Positions 1 through 7,337 of a stretch of 34,268 nucleotides of DNA are shown here, in pieces. The first letter of the stretch is position 1. Each line of letters starts with the position of its first letter. The notes beneath the pieces were generated by a model. That model was not told the DNA's origin and made no database searches. It saw only the letters and a list, made by a program, of their open reading frames with translations. The position numbers were made by a program, and so were the translations under genes. This DNA is from CAYNLY01 sp964398225 (GTDB lineage Bacteria; Pseudomonadota; Zetaproteobacteria; Mariprofundales; Mariprofundaceae): assembly GCA_964398225.1 (NCBI GenBank), contig CAYNLY010000012.1, forward strand, positions 1 to 34,268. Reading direction: 5' to 3'.

Positions 1-1622
1 TCCTGGTAGGCGCCGGCAAGAAAGATGCCGAGCAGATAGGGTTCGCCGTCCCGGAGCCGGTGCAAAGGCAGCGTCGGTTCATGCCCGGCGGCAAGCGGAA
101 AGCGCTGCATCTTGCCGTCGGAGTCGCAGGTGATGTCGACCAGAATCCCCTCCCGGTCCGGCTTCTCGTTCAGGCGATGAATCGGCACCACCGGAAACAC
201 CTGCCCGATCGCCCAGGCATCGGGCAGCGACTGGAAAACGGAGAAGTTGCAGAAGTAGCGATCCGCCATCTGGGCGCGGATTCCCGGCACGAGCTCCGCC
301 ATCGCCTCTTCGTCCAGCCTTGCGGAAAGCCGGTCGAGGATCTGCCAGTAGATCTCGTCGGCCAGGGCCCGGTCGGAAAGCCGCGCATGGCCGAGCGAAA
401 ACAGCTGGAGCACCGCTTCGCGCTGACTCACCGCGTCGTGCAGCGCCTCGCGGGGATCGGTTTCGTCCAGCTCCGCAAGCGTCGTCCACAGATCCCGGAG
501 CTGCATCGGCGCATCTTCCGGCGGAGGCGCAAGCCGGTCGCGCAGCACGCGGCGGGTCACGCCGAGCACGTCCACGATCAGCACCGCATGGTGCGCCACC
601 AGCGCGCGGCCGGATTCCGAAATGATGTGCGGGTGCTCTAGCCCCGCGTCGTCGCAGACGGTCTTCATCGTCCAGACGACGTCGTTCGCGTATTCCTGAA
701 GCGAATAGTCCACGGAGGCATCGGAACCCGCGATCGAGCCGTCGTAGTTCACGCCGAGGCCGCCGCCGACGTCCATGAACTCGATCGGCGCGCCCAGCCG
801 ACGGATCTCCACATAGAACCGCGCCGCCTCGTTCATCGCCTGCTTGATTCTCCGGATGCGCGGCACCTGCGAGCCGATGTGGAAATGCAGCAGGCGCAGG
901 CAGTCGAGCTTTCCGGCCGCATCGAGACGGTCGATCAGCGCCAGAATCTCCGCCGGCGCGAGCCCGAACTTCGAGGCGTCGCCGCCGGATTCGCTCCACT
1001 TGCCCTCGCCGCTCGCGGCAAGCCGGCAGCGCACGCCGATCAACGGCTCGACGCCGAAGCGCTCGGCCGCCTCCAGGATCAGATCGAGCTCACCGGGCTT
1101 TTCGACGACGACGAAGACCTGCTTGCCCAGCTTCCTCCCGATCATCGCAAGCTCGACGAACTCGCGGTCCTTGTAGCCGTTGCAGACGATCGGCCCGTCC
1201 ACATCCTCGAGCATCGCGAGCACCGCATGCAGCTCGGGCTTCGAGCCGGCCTCAAGCCCCCAGTGGAATCCGGCGCCGAACTCGATGACTTCCTCGACGA
1301 CCTGCCGCTGCTGATTGACCTTGACCGGATAGACGCCGTAGTAGCGGCCTTCGTAGTCCGCATCCTCGCGCGCGCGCTGGAAGCGATCGTAGATCTGGCG
1401 CATCCGGCGGCCGAGAATGTCGGAAAAACGCAGCAGCAGCGGCGGGTGCAGCCCCTGGCCGGCGAGCTCGTCGCACAGCCGCTTCAAATCGATCTCGGTG
1501 TGGCCGTCCGGAACCGCGGCCATGTGCCCGTCCGCGTTGATGCGGAAATAGCCGCGACCCCAGCCGTCCACCTGATACAGTTCCGATGCCGCCCGCAGGC
1601 TCCAGTCAGCTCGTGCGTTCAC
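1..1622 (-). CDS. speA: Biosynthetic arginine decarboxylase, C-terminus cut by window edge
   Basis: PLP-dependent decarboxylase converting arginine to agmatine, the first step of putrescine and spermidine synthesis through agmatine. About 540 codons are visible; the family is roughly 630-660 residues, so about 90-120 C-terminal residues lie beyond base 1. The frame stays open to the edge, where it reads EPYLLGIFLAGAYQ, a typical SpeA segment. Other family motifs are PVKVNQ near residue 100 (Lys101 is the expected PLP lysine), FHWGLEAGSKPEL, HFHIGSQV, DVGGGLGVNYDG and ESGRALVAHH. The chosen start is a GTG at 1622, whose reading begins VNARADWSLRAASELYQVDGW. It overlaps the end of trmD by 17 bp, with a purine-rich stretch (GGAAAGGGAG) upstream, so translational coupling to trmD is likely. 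The identity is secure; the exact start is slightly less so. Confidence 0.95.
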   Translation of the reverse strand, partial: MNARADWSLRAASELYQVDGWGRGYFRINADGHMAAVPDGHTEIDLKRLCDELAGQGLHPPLLLRFSDILGRRMRQIYDRFQRAREDADYEGRYYGVYPVKVNQQRQVVEEVIEFGAGFHWGLEAGSKPELHAVLAMLEDVDGPIVCNGYKDREFVELAMIGRKLGKQVFVVVEKPGELDLILEAAERFGVEPLIGVRCRLAASGEGKWSESGGDASKFGLAPAEILALIDRLDAAGKLDCLRLLHFHIGSQVPRIRRIKQAMNEAARFYVEIRRLGAPIEFMDVGGGLGVNYDGSIAGSDASVDYSLQEYANDVVWTMKTVCDDAGLEHPHIISESGRALVAHHAVLIVDVLGVTRRVLRDRLAPPPEDAPMQLRDLWTTLAELDETDPREALHDAVSQREAVLQLFSLGHARLSDRALADEIYWQILDRLSARLDEEAMAELVPGIRAQMADRYFCNFSVFQSLPDAWAIGQVFPVVPIHRLNEKPDREGILVDITCDSDGKMQRFPLAAGHEPTLPLHRLRDGEPYLLGIFLAGAYQ

Positions 1623-2310
1623 CGCCCCGCCGCTCCCTTTCCAGCATTTCCCGCCGCTTCCGGCTCCGAATCTCGGCCTGCTCGCGGCGCCAGCGTTCGA
1701 TCTCGGCATGGTTGCCCGAGAGCAGCACCTCCGGCACGCGCTTGCCCTCGAACACCTCGGGTCGCGTGTAATGCGGCCAGTCGAGGATGCCGTCCTCGGT
1801 GAACGAATCAAGCACGGCCGACTCGGGACTGCCGAGCACGCCGGGCAGCAGCCGGATCACCGCATCGAGCACGCAGAGCGCCGCGGGCTCGCCTCCGGAA
1901 AGCACGAAATCGCCGAGCGAGAGCTGCTCGTCCACATAATCGCAGACGCGCTCGTCGAAACCCTCGTAGCGGCCGCAAAGCAGCGTGATGCCGGGACGGG
2001 CCGCATACTCCAGCGCGACCTTCTGGGAAAACGGGCGTCCGCCCGGGGTGAGCATCACGACACGCGTGTCCGGATCGCGGCGCCGGGCCTCGCGAATGGC
2101 GGCCACGACCGGCTCGGGCTTGAGCACCATGCCTGGTCCGCCGCCGTAGGGCGTATCGTCCACCGTCCGGTGCCGGTCGGTCGCGAAGTCGCGGATCTGA
2201 ATGCAGTCCACGCGCGCAATCCCCGCCTCGATCGCCCGCTTCGGAATCGAGCAGGCAAGCGGCGAATCGAAAAACTCGGGAAACAGGGTCAGGATCTGGG
2301 CGTAAAACAT
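1606..2310 (-). CDS. trmD: tRNA (guanine-N1)-methyltransferase TrmD
   Basis: Methylates N1 of G37 in tRNAs that read codons starting with C or G-rich boxes, which prevents +1 frameshifting. The 234-residue product starts MFYAQILTLFPEFF. It shows the SPOUT/trefoil-knot signatures: DTPYGGGPGMV (about residues 52-62), LLCGRYEGFDERV, and LSLGDFVLSGGEPAAL, where the AdoMet-binding knot forms. The length is close to that of E. coli TrmD (255), slightly short at the C-terminus. The ATG at 2310 overlaps the end of rimM by 22 bp, and the gene's own 3' end overlaps the speA start. The frame stays open far upstream, but only through rimM, so the longer version is not real. In many proteobacteria rplS follows trmD; here speA does. 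Confidence 0.96.
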   Translation of the reverse strand: MFYAQILTLFPEFFDSPLACSIPKRAIEAGIARVDCIQIRDFATDRHRTVDDTPYGGGPGMVLKPEPVVAAIREARRRDPDTRVVMLTPGGRPFSQKVALEYAARPGITLLCGRYEGFDERVCDYVDEQLSLGDFVLSGGEPAALCVLDAVIRLLPGVLGSPESAVLDSFTEDGILDWPHYTRPEVFEGKRVPEVLLSGNHAEIERWRREQAEIRSRKRREMLERERRGGERTS

Positions 2311-2834
2311 GCGTCCAGCCCCTCGATCAGTTCGACGACGATGCGCCTTGCCTCCAGATCCACCTCGCGCACGACATCCTCGATGAACGGCAGCATCCAG
2401 ACACCGGCCCGCTCTTCCGGCCCCGTGCCGCGCACACCCAGGATGTCCTGGGCTCCGAATGAGGACATCCCCTCCACACAACCCAGGCGACGGCCGGACA
2501 GGTCCACGACCTCGCAGCCGATCAGGTCGGCCCACAGATACTCGTCCTCGCCGACCTCCACCTGGTCGCGCGAAACGAGAATCGCCGCACCGCGCAGCGC
2601 CTCGGCCGCCTCGATCGTTTCCACGCCCGCAAGATGGGCGAGGATCCGGCGCCCGTGCTGCCGGCAGCGGACGACCCGAAGACGCCGCAGTTCGCCGGAA
2701 GAAAGCCTGAGGCACCAAAAAGAATACCCGGCAATGCCGATGGCAGGCCGGGTATGCGAACGGATCACGATGTCTCCCTTGAGCCCGTGCGGCCGAACGA
2801 CGGCCCCGACCTCAAGCAGGGATTCAGGCGTCAG
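2289..2834 (-). CDS. rimM: 16S rRNA-processing / 30S maturation factor RimM, probable CTG start
   Basis: RimM binds ribosomal protein S19 and helps mature the 30S head. The conserved N-terminal barrel strand reads LLEVGAVVRPHGLKGDIVIRS, followed by a C-terminal PRC-barrel region (EYLWADLIGCEVVD, then VWMLPFIEDVVREVDL). The first standard start in frame is a GTG at 2768, which would remove the conserved VVRPHGLKG strand. No ATG, GTG or TTG occurs in frame between that strand and the assembly gap that ends at 2886. The best candidate is a CTG at 2834 (reading LTPESLLEV, 181 residues), which lies six bases after a GAGG ribosome-binding sequence and overlaps rpsP by 11 bp. A second in-frame CTG at 2819 would give 176 residues. 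The product ends inside trmD. Function is secure; the start is inferred. Confidence 0.9.
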   Translation of the reverse strand: MTPESLLEVGAVVRPHGLKGDIVIRSHTRPAIGIAGYSFWCLRLSSGELRRLRVVRCRQHGRRILAHLAGVETIEAAEALRGAAILVSRDQVEVGEDEYLWADLIGCEVVDLSGRRLGCVEGMSSFGAQDILGVRGTGPEERAGVWMLPFIEDVVREVDLEARRIVVELIEGLDACFTPRS

Positions 2835-3552
2835 CCTTGTCCTCGCCGGTTTCGGCGGAAGCCGCTTCCTCGGCCTGAGCCTCCTCNNNNNNNNNNNNNN
2901 NNNNNNNNNNNNNNNNNNNNNNNNNNNNNNNNNNNNNNNNNNNNNNNNNNNNNNNNNNNNNNNNNNNNNNNNNNNNNNNNNNNNNNCAGCCTTGTCCTCG
3001 CCGGTTTCGGCGGAAGCCGCTTCCTCGGCCTNNNNNNNNNNNNNNNNNNNNNNNNNNNNNNNNNNNNNNNNNNNNNNNNNNNNNNNNNNNNNNNNNNNNN
3101 NNNNNNNNNNNNNNNNNNNNNNNNNNNNNNNGAGCCTCCTCAGCCTGAGCCTCCTCAGCCTGAGCCTCCTCAGCCTGAGCCTCCTCAGCCTGAGCCTCCT
3201 CGGCCGCAGCTTCCTCGACCGGGGCTTCCGCGGCCTCGGCCTTCTCGGCCTCCTGCGCGGCCCGGGCAGCCGCCCTGGCCTCGGCCTTGGCCCGGGCTTT
3301 GGCCTGAGCCTCGGGATCGCTTGCCAGGCGCACCAGCGAAGCCACGCGGGGCGACATCTTCGCGCCCTTGGCCGTCCAGTCCTTGACGCGATCGAGATCG
3401 ATCTCGATCACTTCCGGCTCGCGGCAGGGATCGTAGTAGCCCAGCTTCTCGATGAACGCGCCGTCGCGACGCTTGCGCGAATCCAGCACGACGATCGAGT
3501 AGAAAGGACGCTTCTTGCGCCCGCCGCGCTGCAGGCGAATCACGGTTGCCAT
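2824..3552 (-). CDS. rpsP: 30S ribosomal protein S16 with an Ala/Glu-rich repeat tail, interrupted by assembly gaps
   Basis: Small-subunit protein S16, which stabilises the 5' domain of 16S rRNA. Residues 1-80 are typical S16: MATVIRLQRGGRKKRPFYSIVVLD, GAFIEKLGYYDP and an AKMSPRVASLV-like end. Most S16 proteins stop near 80-90 residues. This one continues into a low-complexity Ala/Glu/Lys/Gln tail built on a 15-bp repeat (EEAQA) and ends SAETGEDKADA. Two runs of 100 N interrupt the tail, so its true length and frame across the gaps are unknown. The 45 bp between the gaps copy the gene's own 3' end. An ideal GGAGGT ribosome-binding site lies eight bases before the ATG, and a strong promoter sits in the gap to ffh. 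Confidence 0.93.
   Translation of the reverse strand: MATVIRLQRGGRKKRPFYSIVVLDSRKRRDGAFIEKLGYYDPCREPEVIEIDLDRVKDWTAKGAKMSPRVASLVRLASDPEAQAKARAKAEARAAARAAQEAEKAEAAEAPVEEAAAEEAQAEEAQAEEAQAEEAQAEEAXXXXXXXXXXXXXXXXXXXXXXXXXXXXXXXXXXGRGSGFRRNRRGQGXXXXXXXXXXXXXXXXXXXXXXXXXXXXXXXXXXEEAQAEEAASAETGEDKADA
2887..2986. other. Assembly gap, 100 N
   Basis: Exactly 100 undetermined bases inside the repetitive 3' end of rpsP. The round number indicates a placeholder of unknown true length rather than masked sequence of known length. Confidence 0.95.
2987..3031. repeat. 45-bp island between gaps, exact copy of 2832-2876
   Basis: The only readable sequence between the two N runs is identical over 45 bp, in the same orientation, to the end of rpsP at 2832-2876. 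Read in the proper frame it encodes the same tail (AEEAASAETGEDKA). In the frame imposed by two 100-base placeholders it gives unrelated residues. It is most simply a duplicated contig end placed by scaffolding. A real tandem duplication of the rpsP end cannot be excluded. Confidence 0.85.
3032..3131. other. Assembly gap, 100 N
   Basis: Second run of exactly 100 undetermined bases in the rpsP tail, again consistent with a placeholder across a tandem repeat that short reads could not resolve. Confidence 0.95.
3132..3201 (-). repeat. 15-bp tandem repeat encoding EEAQA in the S16 tail
   Basis: Four perfect 15-bp units (gagcctcctcagcct on the plus strand) and two thirds of a fifth are visible. 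They encode repeated EEAQA in S16. The array abuts the N gap at its left, and one partial unit reappears on the other side of the gaps near 2876-2886, so the full copy number is hidden. The unit length is a multiple of three, so copy-number change keeps the frame. Confidence 0.93.
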
Positions 3553-3583
3553 AGGTGGTTACCTCCGAAAAATCAGGCGCCGC

Positions 3584-3612
3584 ACTATAGTGGCAGGATC
3601 GGTCAACGGCAA
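3584..3612 (-). promoter_or_regulatory. Sigma70-type promoter of rpsP-rimM-trmD-speA
   Basis: On the minus strand TTGCCG (3607-3612) is followed after 17 bases by TATAGT (3584-3589), which matches five of six bases of the -10 consensus. A GC-rich discriminator (GCGGCGCC) follows, as is common for stringently controlled ribosomal genes. The motif lies in the 73-bp gap between ffh and rpsP, about 30 bp before the rpsP ATG. Confidence 0.7.
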
Positions 3613-3625
3613 GGGACGAACGGCG

Positions 3626-4996
3626 CTAGCCGCGGGGCGTGCCCGGCGGCAGCCCGCCCCCGCCGAGTCCGCCGAAACGGCCGGCGAGCTGCGCCATCAT
3701 CCGGCGCCCCTTCGCGCCCTTCATCTTCTTCATCATCTTCTGCATCTGCGCAAACTGCTTCAGCATCCGGTTGAGTTCCTGCACGCTGGTGCCGGAGCCT
3801 GCGGCGATGCGCCGCTTGCGGCTGCCGTTGATGATGCCGGGTCTGCGCCGTTCTTCCGGCGTCATCGACTGAATCATCGCCCGCATCCGCCGGATCGGCC
3901 GGTCGTCCATCTGCGCCAGCGCATGCTCGTCAAGCCGCACACCAGGGAGCATCTTGACCATCGAGCCGAGCCCTCCCATGCGCTCCATCTGTGCCAGCTG
4001 CTCGGCGAAATCCTCGAGATCGAAGGCGCCCTTGCGCGCCTTTTTCGCAAGCTTCTCGGCCTTTTCCCGGTCCACCTGCGCCTGGATCTTCTCGACAAGC
4101 CCGACGACGTCGCCCTGGCCGAGAATCCGGCCCGCCATCCGGACCGGATCGAACACCTCAAGCGCATCGAGCTTCTCGCCCACGCCCAGATAGCGGACGG
4201 GAACGCCCGTGGAGCGCGCGATCGAAAGCGCCGCGCCACCGCGCACGTCGGCATCGGCCTTGGTCAGAACGCAGCCGGTAAGCTCGACCCGGGCATGGAA
4301 GCGTTCGGCTACTTCCAGCGCGCTCTGTCCGGTCATCGCATCGAGCACGAGCAGTCGCTCGGTGGGGTCCACCGCCTCGCGCACCCGGGCGATCTCGTCC
4401 ATCAGGGTTTCGTCCACCACCTGGCGCCCGGCGGTATCGAGGATCAGCACGTGGATGCCGTCCACACCCGCTTGCTTCAGCGCATCGCGCGCCTGCGCCT
4501 CAGCTGTTGCGCCGTGTCCGGCGAGATACGGCACCCCGACCTGGGAGGCCAGAACCTCGAGCTGTTTCTGGGCTGCGGGCCGGGTGGCATCAACGCTGGT
4601 CAGCGCCACCTTCCGACCCTGGGAAACAAGCATGCGCGCAAGCTTTCCGGCCGTCGTCGTCTTGCCCGCGCCCTGCAGGCCGCAAAGCAGAATCACGCTG
4701 GGGATGCGCCGCAGATCCAGTTCGCGGCGCTGCCCGCCGAGCACCTCGGCGAGCACGTCGTGCATGATCTTGACGATGACCTGGCCCGGATTCAGCGACC
4801 GCGCGACCTCCTGTCCGAGCGCGCGGTCGCGCACCTCCGCCATCAAGCCGCGCACGACCGGCAGCGCAACGTCCGCTTCCAGCAGCGCCAGCCGCATCTC
4901 GCGGAGCGTGGCGTCCAGATCCGCCTCGCTGACGCGGGCCATCCCGCGCAGCCGCTGCGTGATACCTCCGAGCTTGTCGGTCAGGCGGTCGAACAT
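3626..4996 (-). CDS. ffh: Signal recognition particle GTPase Ffh
   Basis: The protein part of the SRP: with 4.5S RNA it binds signal sequences of nascent membrane proteins and docks to FtsY. The 456 residues follow the family order. The N domain begins MFDRLTDKLGGITQRLRG. The G domain has P-loop GLQGAGKTT at residues 106-114, DTAGR, and a G4 motif reading TKADAD where most members have TKxDGD. The closing loop is GVGEKLDALEVFDP. The M domain is Met-rich (MQKMMKKMKG) with the RNA-binding segment RRIAAGSGTSVQELNRML. The ATG lies six bases after the FKBP stop, so it is co-transcribed with the upstream lipoprotein gene. rpsP follows with its own promoter. Confidence 0.97.
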   Translation of the reverse strand: MFDRLTDKLGGITQRLRGMARVSEADLDATLREMRLALLEADVALPVVRGLMAEVRDRALGQEVARSLNPGQVIVKIMHDVLAEVLGGQRRELDLRRIPSVILLCGLQGAGKTTTAGKLARMLVSQGRKVALTSVDATRPAAQKQLEVLASQVGVPYLAGHGATAEAQARDALKQAGVDGIHVLILDTAGRQVVDETLMDEIARVREAVDPTERLLVLDAMTGQSALEVAERFHARVELTGCVLTKADADVRGGAALSIARSTGVPVRYLGVGEKLDALEVFDPVRMAGRILGQGDVVGLVEKIQAQVDREKAEKLAKKARKGAFDLEDFAEQLAQMERMGGLGSMVKMLPGVRLDEHALAQMDDRPIRRMRAMIQSMTPEERRRPGIINGSRKRRIAAGSGTSVQELNRMLKQFAQMQKMMKKMKGAKGRRMMAQLAGRFGGLGGGGLPPGTPRG

Positions 4997-5002
4997 CCAG
5001 GC

Positions 5003-5770
5003 TCAGCTCTTGCCCGCGCCGTTCTTTCCGCCGGACGCCGGCGCCTTGCCCTCAATCCCGAGCAGCTCCACCTCGAAGATCAGGGCCTGGTTCGGGCCGA
5101 TGCGGCCGCCCGCGCCCCGCTCGCCGTAGGCGAGTTCCGGCGGCAGATAGAGCTTGAACTTCGAACCCACCGGCATCAGCTGGAGCCCCTCGGTCCAGCC
5201 CTTGATGACCCCGTTGAGCGGGAACGTGGCCGGTTGCCCCCGCTTGTAGGAGGAATCGAACTCGGTGCCGTCGATCAGCGTGCCGCGGTAATGCACGGTG
5301 ACCCGATCCGTCGCCTCGGGCTTCGGCCCCTTGCCCATCCTTACAACCTCATACTGAAGCCCGGACGGCGTCACCTTCACCCCCGGACGCTTGGCGTTTT
5401 CGGCCAAGAACTTCTTCGAGGCCTCAAGATTCGCTTTTGCCTGCTTGCTGCGCTCCTCGGCCTGGCGCTTGGCGCGGGCCTGGAAGAAGGTCTGCTTGAT
5501 TTTCGCCGCTTCCTGCTCGGCGATGCGGGGTTGTCTCCCCTCCAGCCGGTCGCGCACGGCGGCGCTGAAGGCCGCGACGTCGATCTCGGCGTTCAGGTTT
5601 TTCAGCGAGCGCCCGACATCCAGGCCGATCGCATAGCTGAGCCTGGCTGACTCCGTCGAGAGATCCGGCCCCTGGGCCTGCTTTGCGGACTTGCCCGCCT
5701 CGCCGCCCCCCTGGCAGCCGGCCACAAGCAGCACGCCGGCGGCGGCGAGCACGATGATGTTTCGGTTCAT
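5003..5770 (-). CDS. FKBP-type peptidyl-prolyl isomerase lipoprotein (Mip/FkpA-like)
   Basis: Predicted envelope-anchored proline isomerase and chaperone. Residues 1-19 are a lipoprotein signal with lipobox LLVAGC (acylated Cys19). Residues about 36-130 match the alpha-helical dimerisation region of Mip/FkpA (LSYAIGLDVGRSL, then a Glu/Lys-rich helix). Residues about 135-242 are the FKBP domain: VTVHYRGTLIDGTEFDSSY, GVIKGWTEGLQLMPVGSK, LPPELAYGERGAGG and ALIFEVELL. The aromatic and Asp residues of the active-site pocket are present. The 255 residues fit the family. A clear AAGGAG ribosome-binding site sits just before the ATG, 10 bp after the guaA stop. Whether it is closer to FkpA or Mip cannot be settled by eye. 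Confidence 0.93.
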   Translation of the reverse strand: MNRNIIVLAAAGVLLVAGCQGGGEAGKSAKQAQGPDLSTESARLSYAIGLDVGRSLKNLNAEIDVAAFSAAVRDRLEGRQPRIAEQEAAKIKQTFFQARAKRQAEERSKQAKANLEASKKFLAENAKRPGVKVTPSGLQYEVVRMGKGPKPEATDRVTVHYRGTLIDGTEFDSSYKRGQPATFPLNGVIKGWTEGLQLMPVGSKFKLYLPPELAYGERGAGGRIGPNQALIFEVELLGIEGKAPASGGKNGAGKS

Positions 5771-5780
5771 GATTTGCTCC

Positions 5781-7334
5781 TTATTCCCATTCGATCGTCG
5801 CCGGCGGCTTGCCGGAGATGTCGTAGACCACGCGGTTGATGCCGCGCACCTCGTTGATGATACGGTTCGACACCCGTGCGAGCAAGGAATGCGGCAGTTC
5901 GGCCCAGTGCGCGGTCATGAAATCCACCGTCTCGACCGCCCGGAGCGCGACCACCCATTCGTAGGTGCGACCGTCCCCCATCACGCCGACGCTTTTGACC
6001 GGCAGGAACACGGCGAAGGCCTGGCTGGTCCGATCGTACCATCCCGAGGCCCGCAACTCCTCGATGAAAATCGCATCGGCGCGGCGGAGCAGGTCGGCGT
6101 ATTCCTTTTTCACCTCGCCCAGAATCCGCACCCCGAGCCCCGGGCCCGGAAAGGGATGCCGGTAGACCATCTCGCGCGGAAGGCCCAGCGCAATCCCGAG
6201 CTCGCGAACCTCGTCCTTGAACAGCTCGCGCAGCGGCTCGAGAAGCTTCAGATGCAGCGTCTCGGGCAGACCGCCGACGTTGTGATGGCTCTTGATCGTG
6301 TGCGCCTTCTTCGTCTTCGCGCCCGCCGACTCAATCACGTCCGGATAGATCGTGCCCTGGGCAAGCCACCTAGCCCGGGGCATCTTCGCGGCCTCCTCCT
6401 GGAAGACGTGCACGAACTCCCGGCCGATGATCTTGCGCTTGGCCTCGGGGTCGGTGACGCCGGCCAGCGCCTGCATGAACCGGTCGGCCGCATCGACCAT
6501 GTCCACCCGGACGCCGAGATGCTCGGCGAAGGTGGCCATGACCTGCTCGGCCTCGCCAAGCCGCAACAGGCCGTTGTCCACGAAGATGCAGGTCAGCTGA
6601 TCGCCGATCGCCCGGTGCAGCAGGGCCGCGGCCACCGAGGAATCCACACCGCCGGAAAGCCCGAGGATCACCTCCTCATCGCCCACCTGCCGCCGGATCC
6701 GCTCCACCGATTCCTCGATGAACGCGGGCATCGTCCAGCTGTCGCCGCAGCCGCAGATCTCGTGCACGAAGCGCCCGAGGATCGCCCGGCCCTGCTTCGT
6801 GTGCGTGACCTCGGGATGGAACTGGAGCCCGTAGAAGCGGCGGGATTCGTCGGCCATGCCGGCGATCGGGCACACGTCGTTGGATGCGATCACATGAAAC
6901 CCGTCCGGAAGCACGGAGACCTTGTCCCCGTGGCTCATCCAGACGTCGAGCTCCCCTTCGCCCGCGTCCGCAAGCCCGCGCAACAGCGGTGAATCGCCGC
7001 TGGTCAGCACCCGCGCATGCCCGAACTCGCGCACGGGCCCCGGCTCCACCCGGCCGCCAAGCTGCTCGGCCATCGTCTGCATGCCGTAGCAGATGCCGAG
7101 CACGGGAACCCCCAGCTTGAACACAATCTCCGGCGCGCGCGGACTATCAGGCTCGGTCACCGACTCGGGCCCGCCCGAGAGAATGATGCCGGCGGGACGG
7201 AAATCCCGGATCTCCTCCTCGCTCATGTCCCAGGGATGCAGCTCGGAATAGACCTTCAGCTCGCGCACCCGGCGCGCGATCAGCTGGGTGTACTGGGAGC
7301 CGAAGTCGAGGATCAGGATGCGTTCGGCGGTCAC
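5781..7334 (-). CDS. guaA: GMP synthase (glutamine-hydrolysing)
   Basis: Converts XMP, glutamine and ATP to GMP, the last step of de novo GMP synthesis. The 517 residues match the usual length. The N-terminal class I amidotransferase has ILSGGPESVT, the nucleophile in GICYGMQ (Cys82) and the His/Glu pair in FHPEVTHT. The ATP-pyrophosphatase domain has the P-loop LSGGVDSSVAAALL near residue 230. The C-terminal dimerisation domain ends SGKPPATIEWE, the standard GuaA terminus. The ATG lies three bases after the guaB stop, giving a guaBA operon. Confidence 0.98.
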   Translation of the reverse strand: MTAERILILDFGSQYTQLIARRVRELKVYSELHPWDMSEEEIRDFRPAGIILSGGPESVTEPDSPRAPEIVFKLGVPVLGICYGMQTMAEQLGGRVEPGPVREFGHARVLTSGDSPLLRGLADAGEGELDVWMSHGDKVSVLPDGFHVIASNDVCPIAGMADESRRFYGLQFHPEVTHTKQGRAILGRFVHEICGCGDSWTMPAFIEESVERIRRQVGDEEVILGLSGGVDSSVAAALLHRAIGDQLTCIFVDNGLLRLGEAEQVMATFAEHLGVRVDMVDAADRFMQALAGVTDPEAKRKIIGREFVHVFQEEAAKMPRARWLAQGTIYPDVIESAGAKTKKAHTIKSHHNVGGLPETLHLKLLEPLRELFKDEVRELGIALGLPREMVYRHPFPGPGLGVRILGEVKKEYADLLRRADAIFIEELRASGWYDRTSQAFAVFLPVKSVGVMGDGRTYEWVVALRAVETVDFMTAHWAELPHSLLARVSNRIINEVRGINRVVYDISGKPPATIEWE

Positions 7335-7337
7335 CGC

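Noticed and set aside
3584..3606. TTGACC at about 3601-3606 as the rpsP -35 box
   Set aside because: Only 11 bases separate it from TATAGT. TTGCCG at 3607-3612 gives the correct 17-base spacing.
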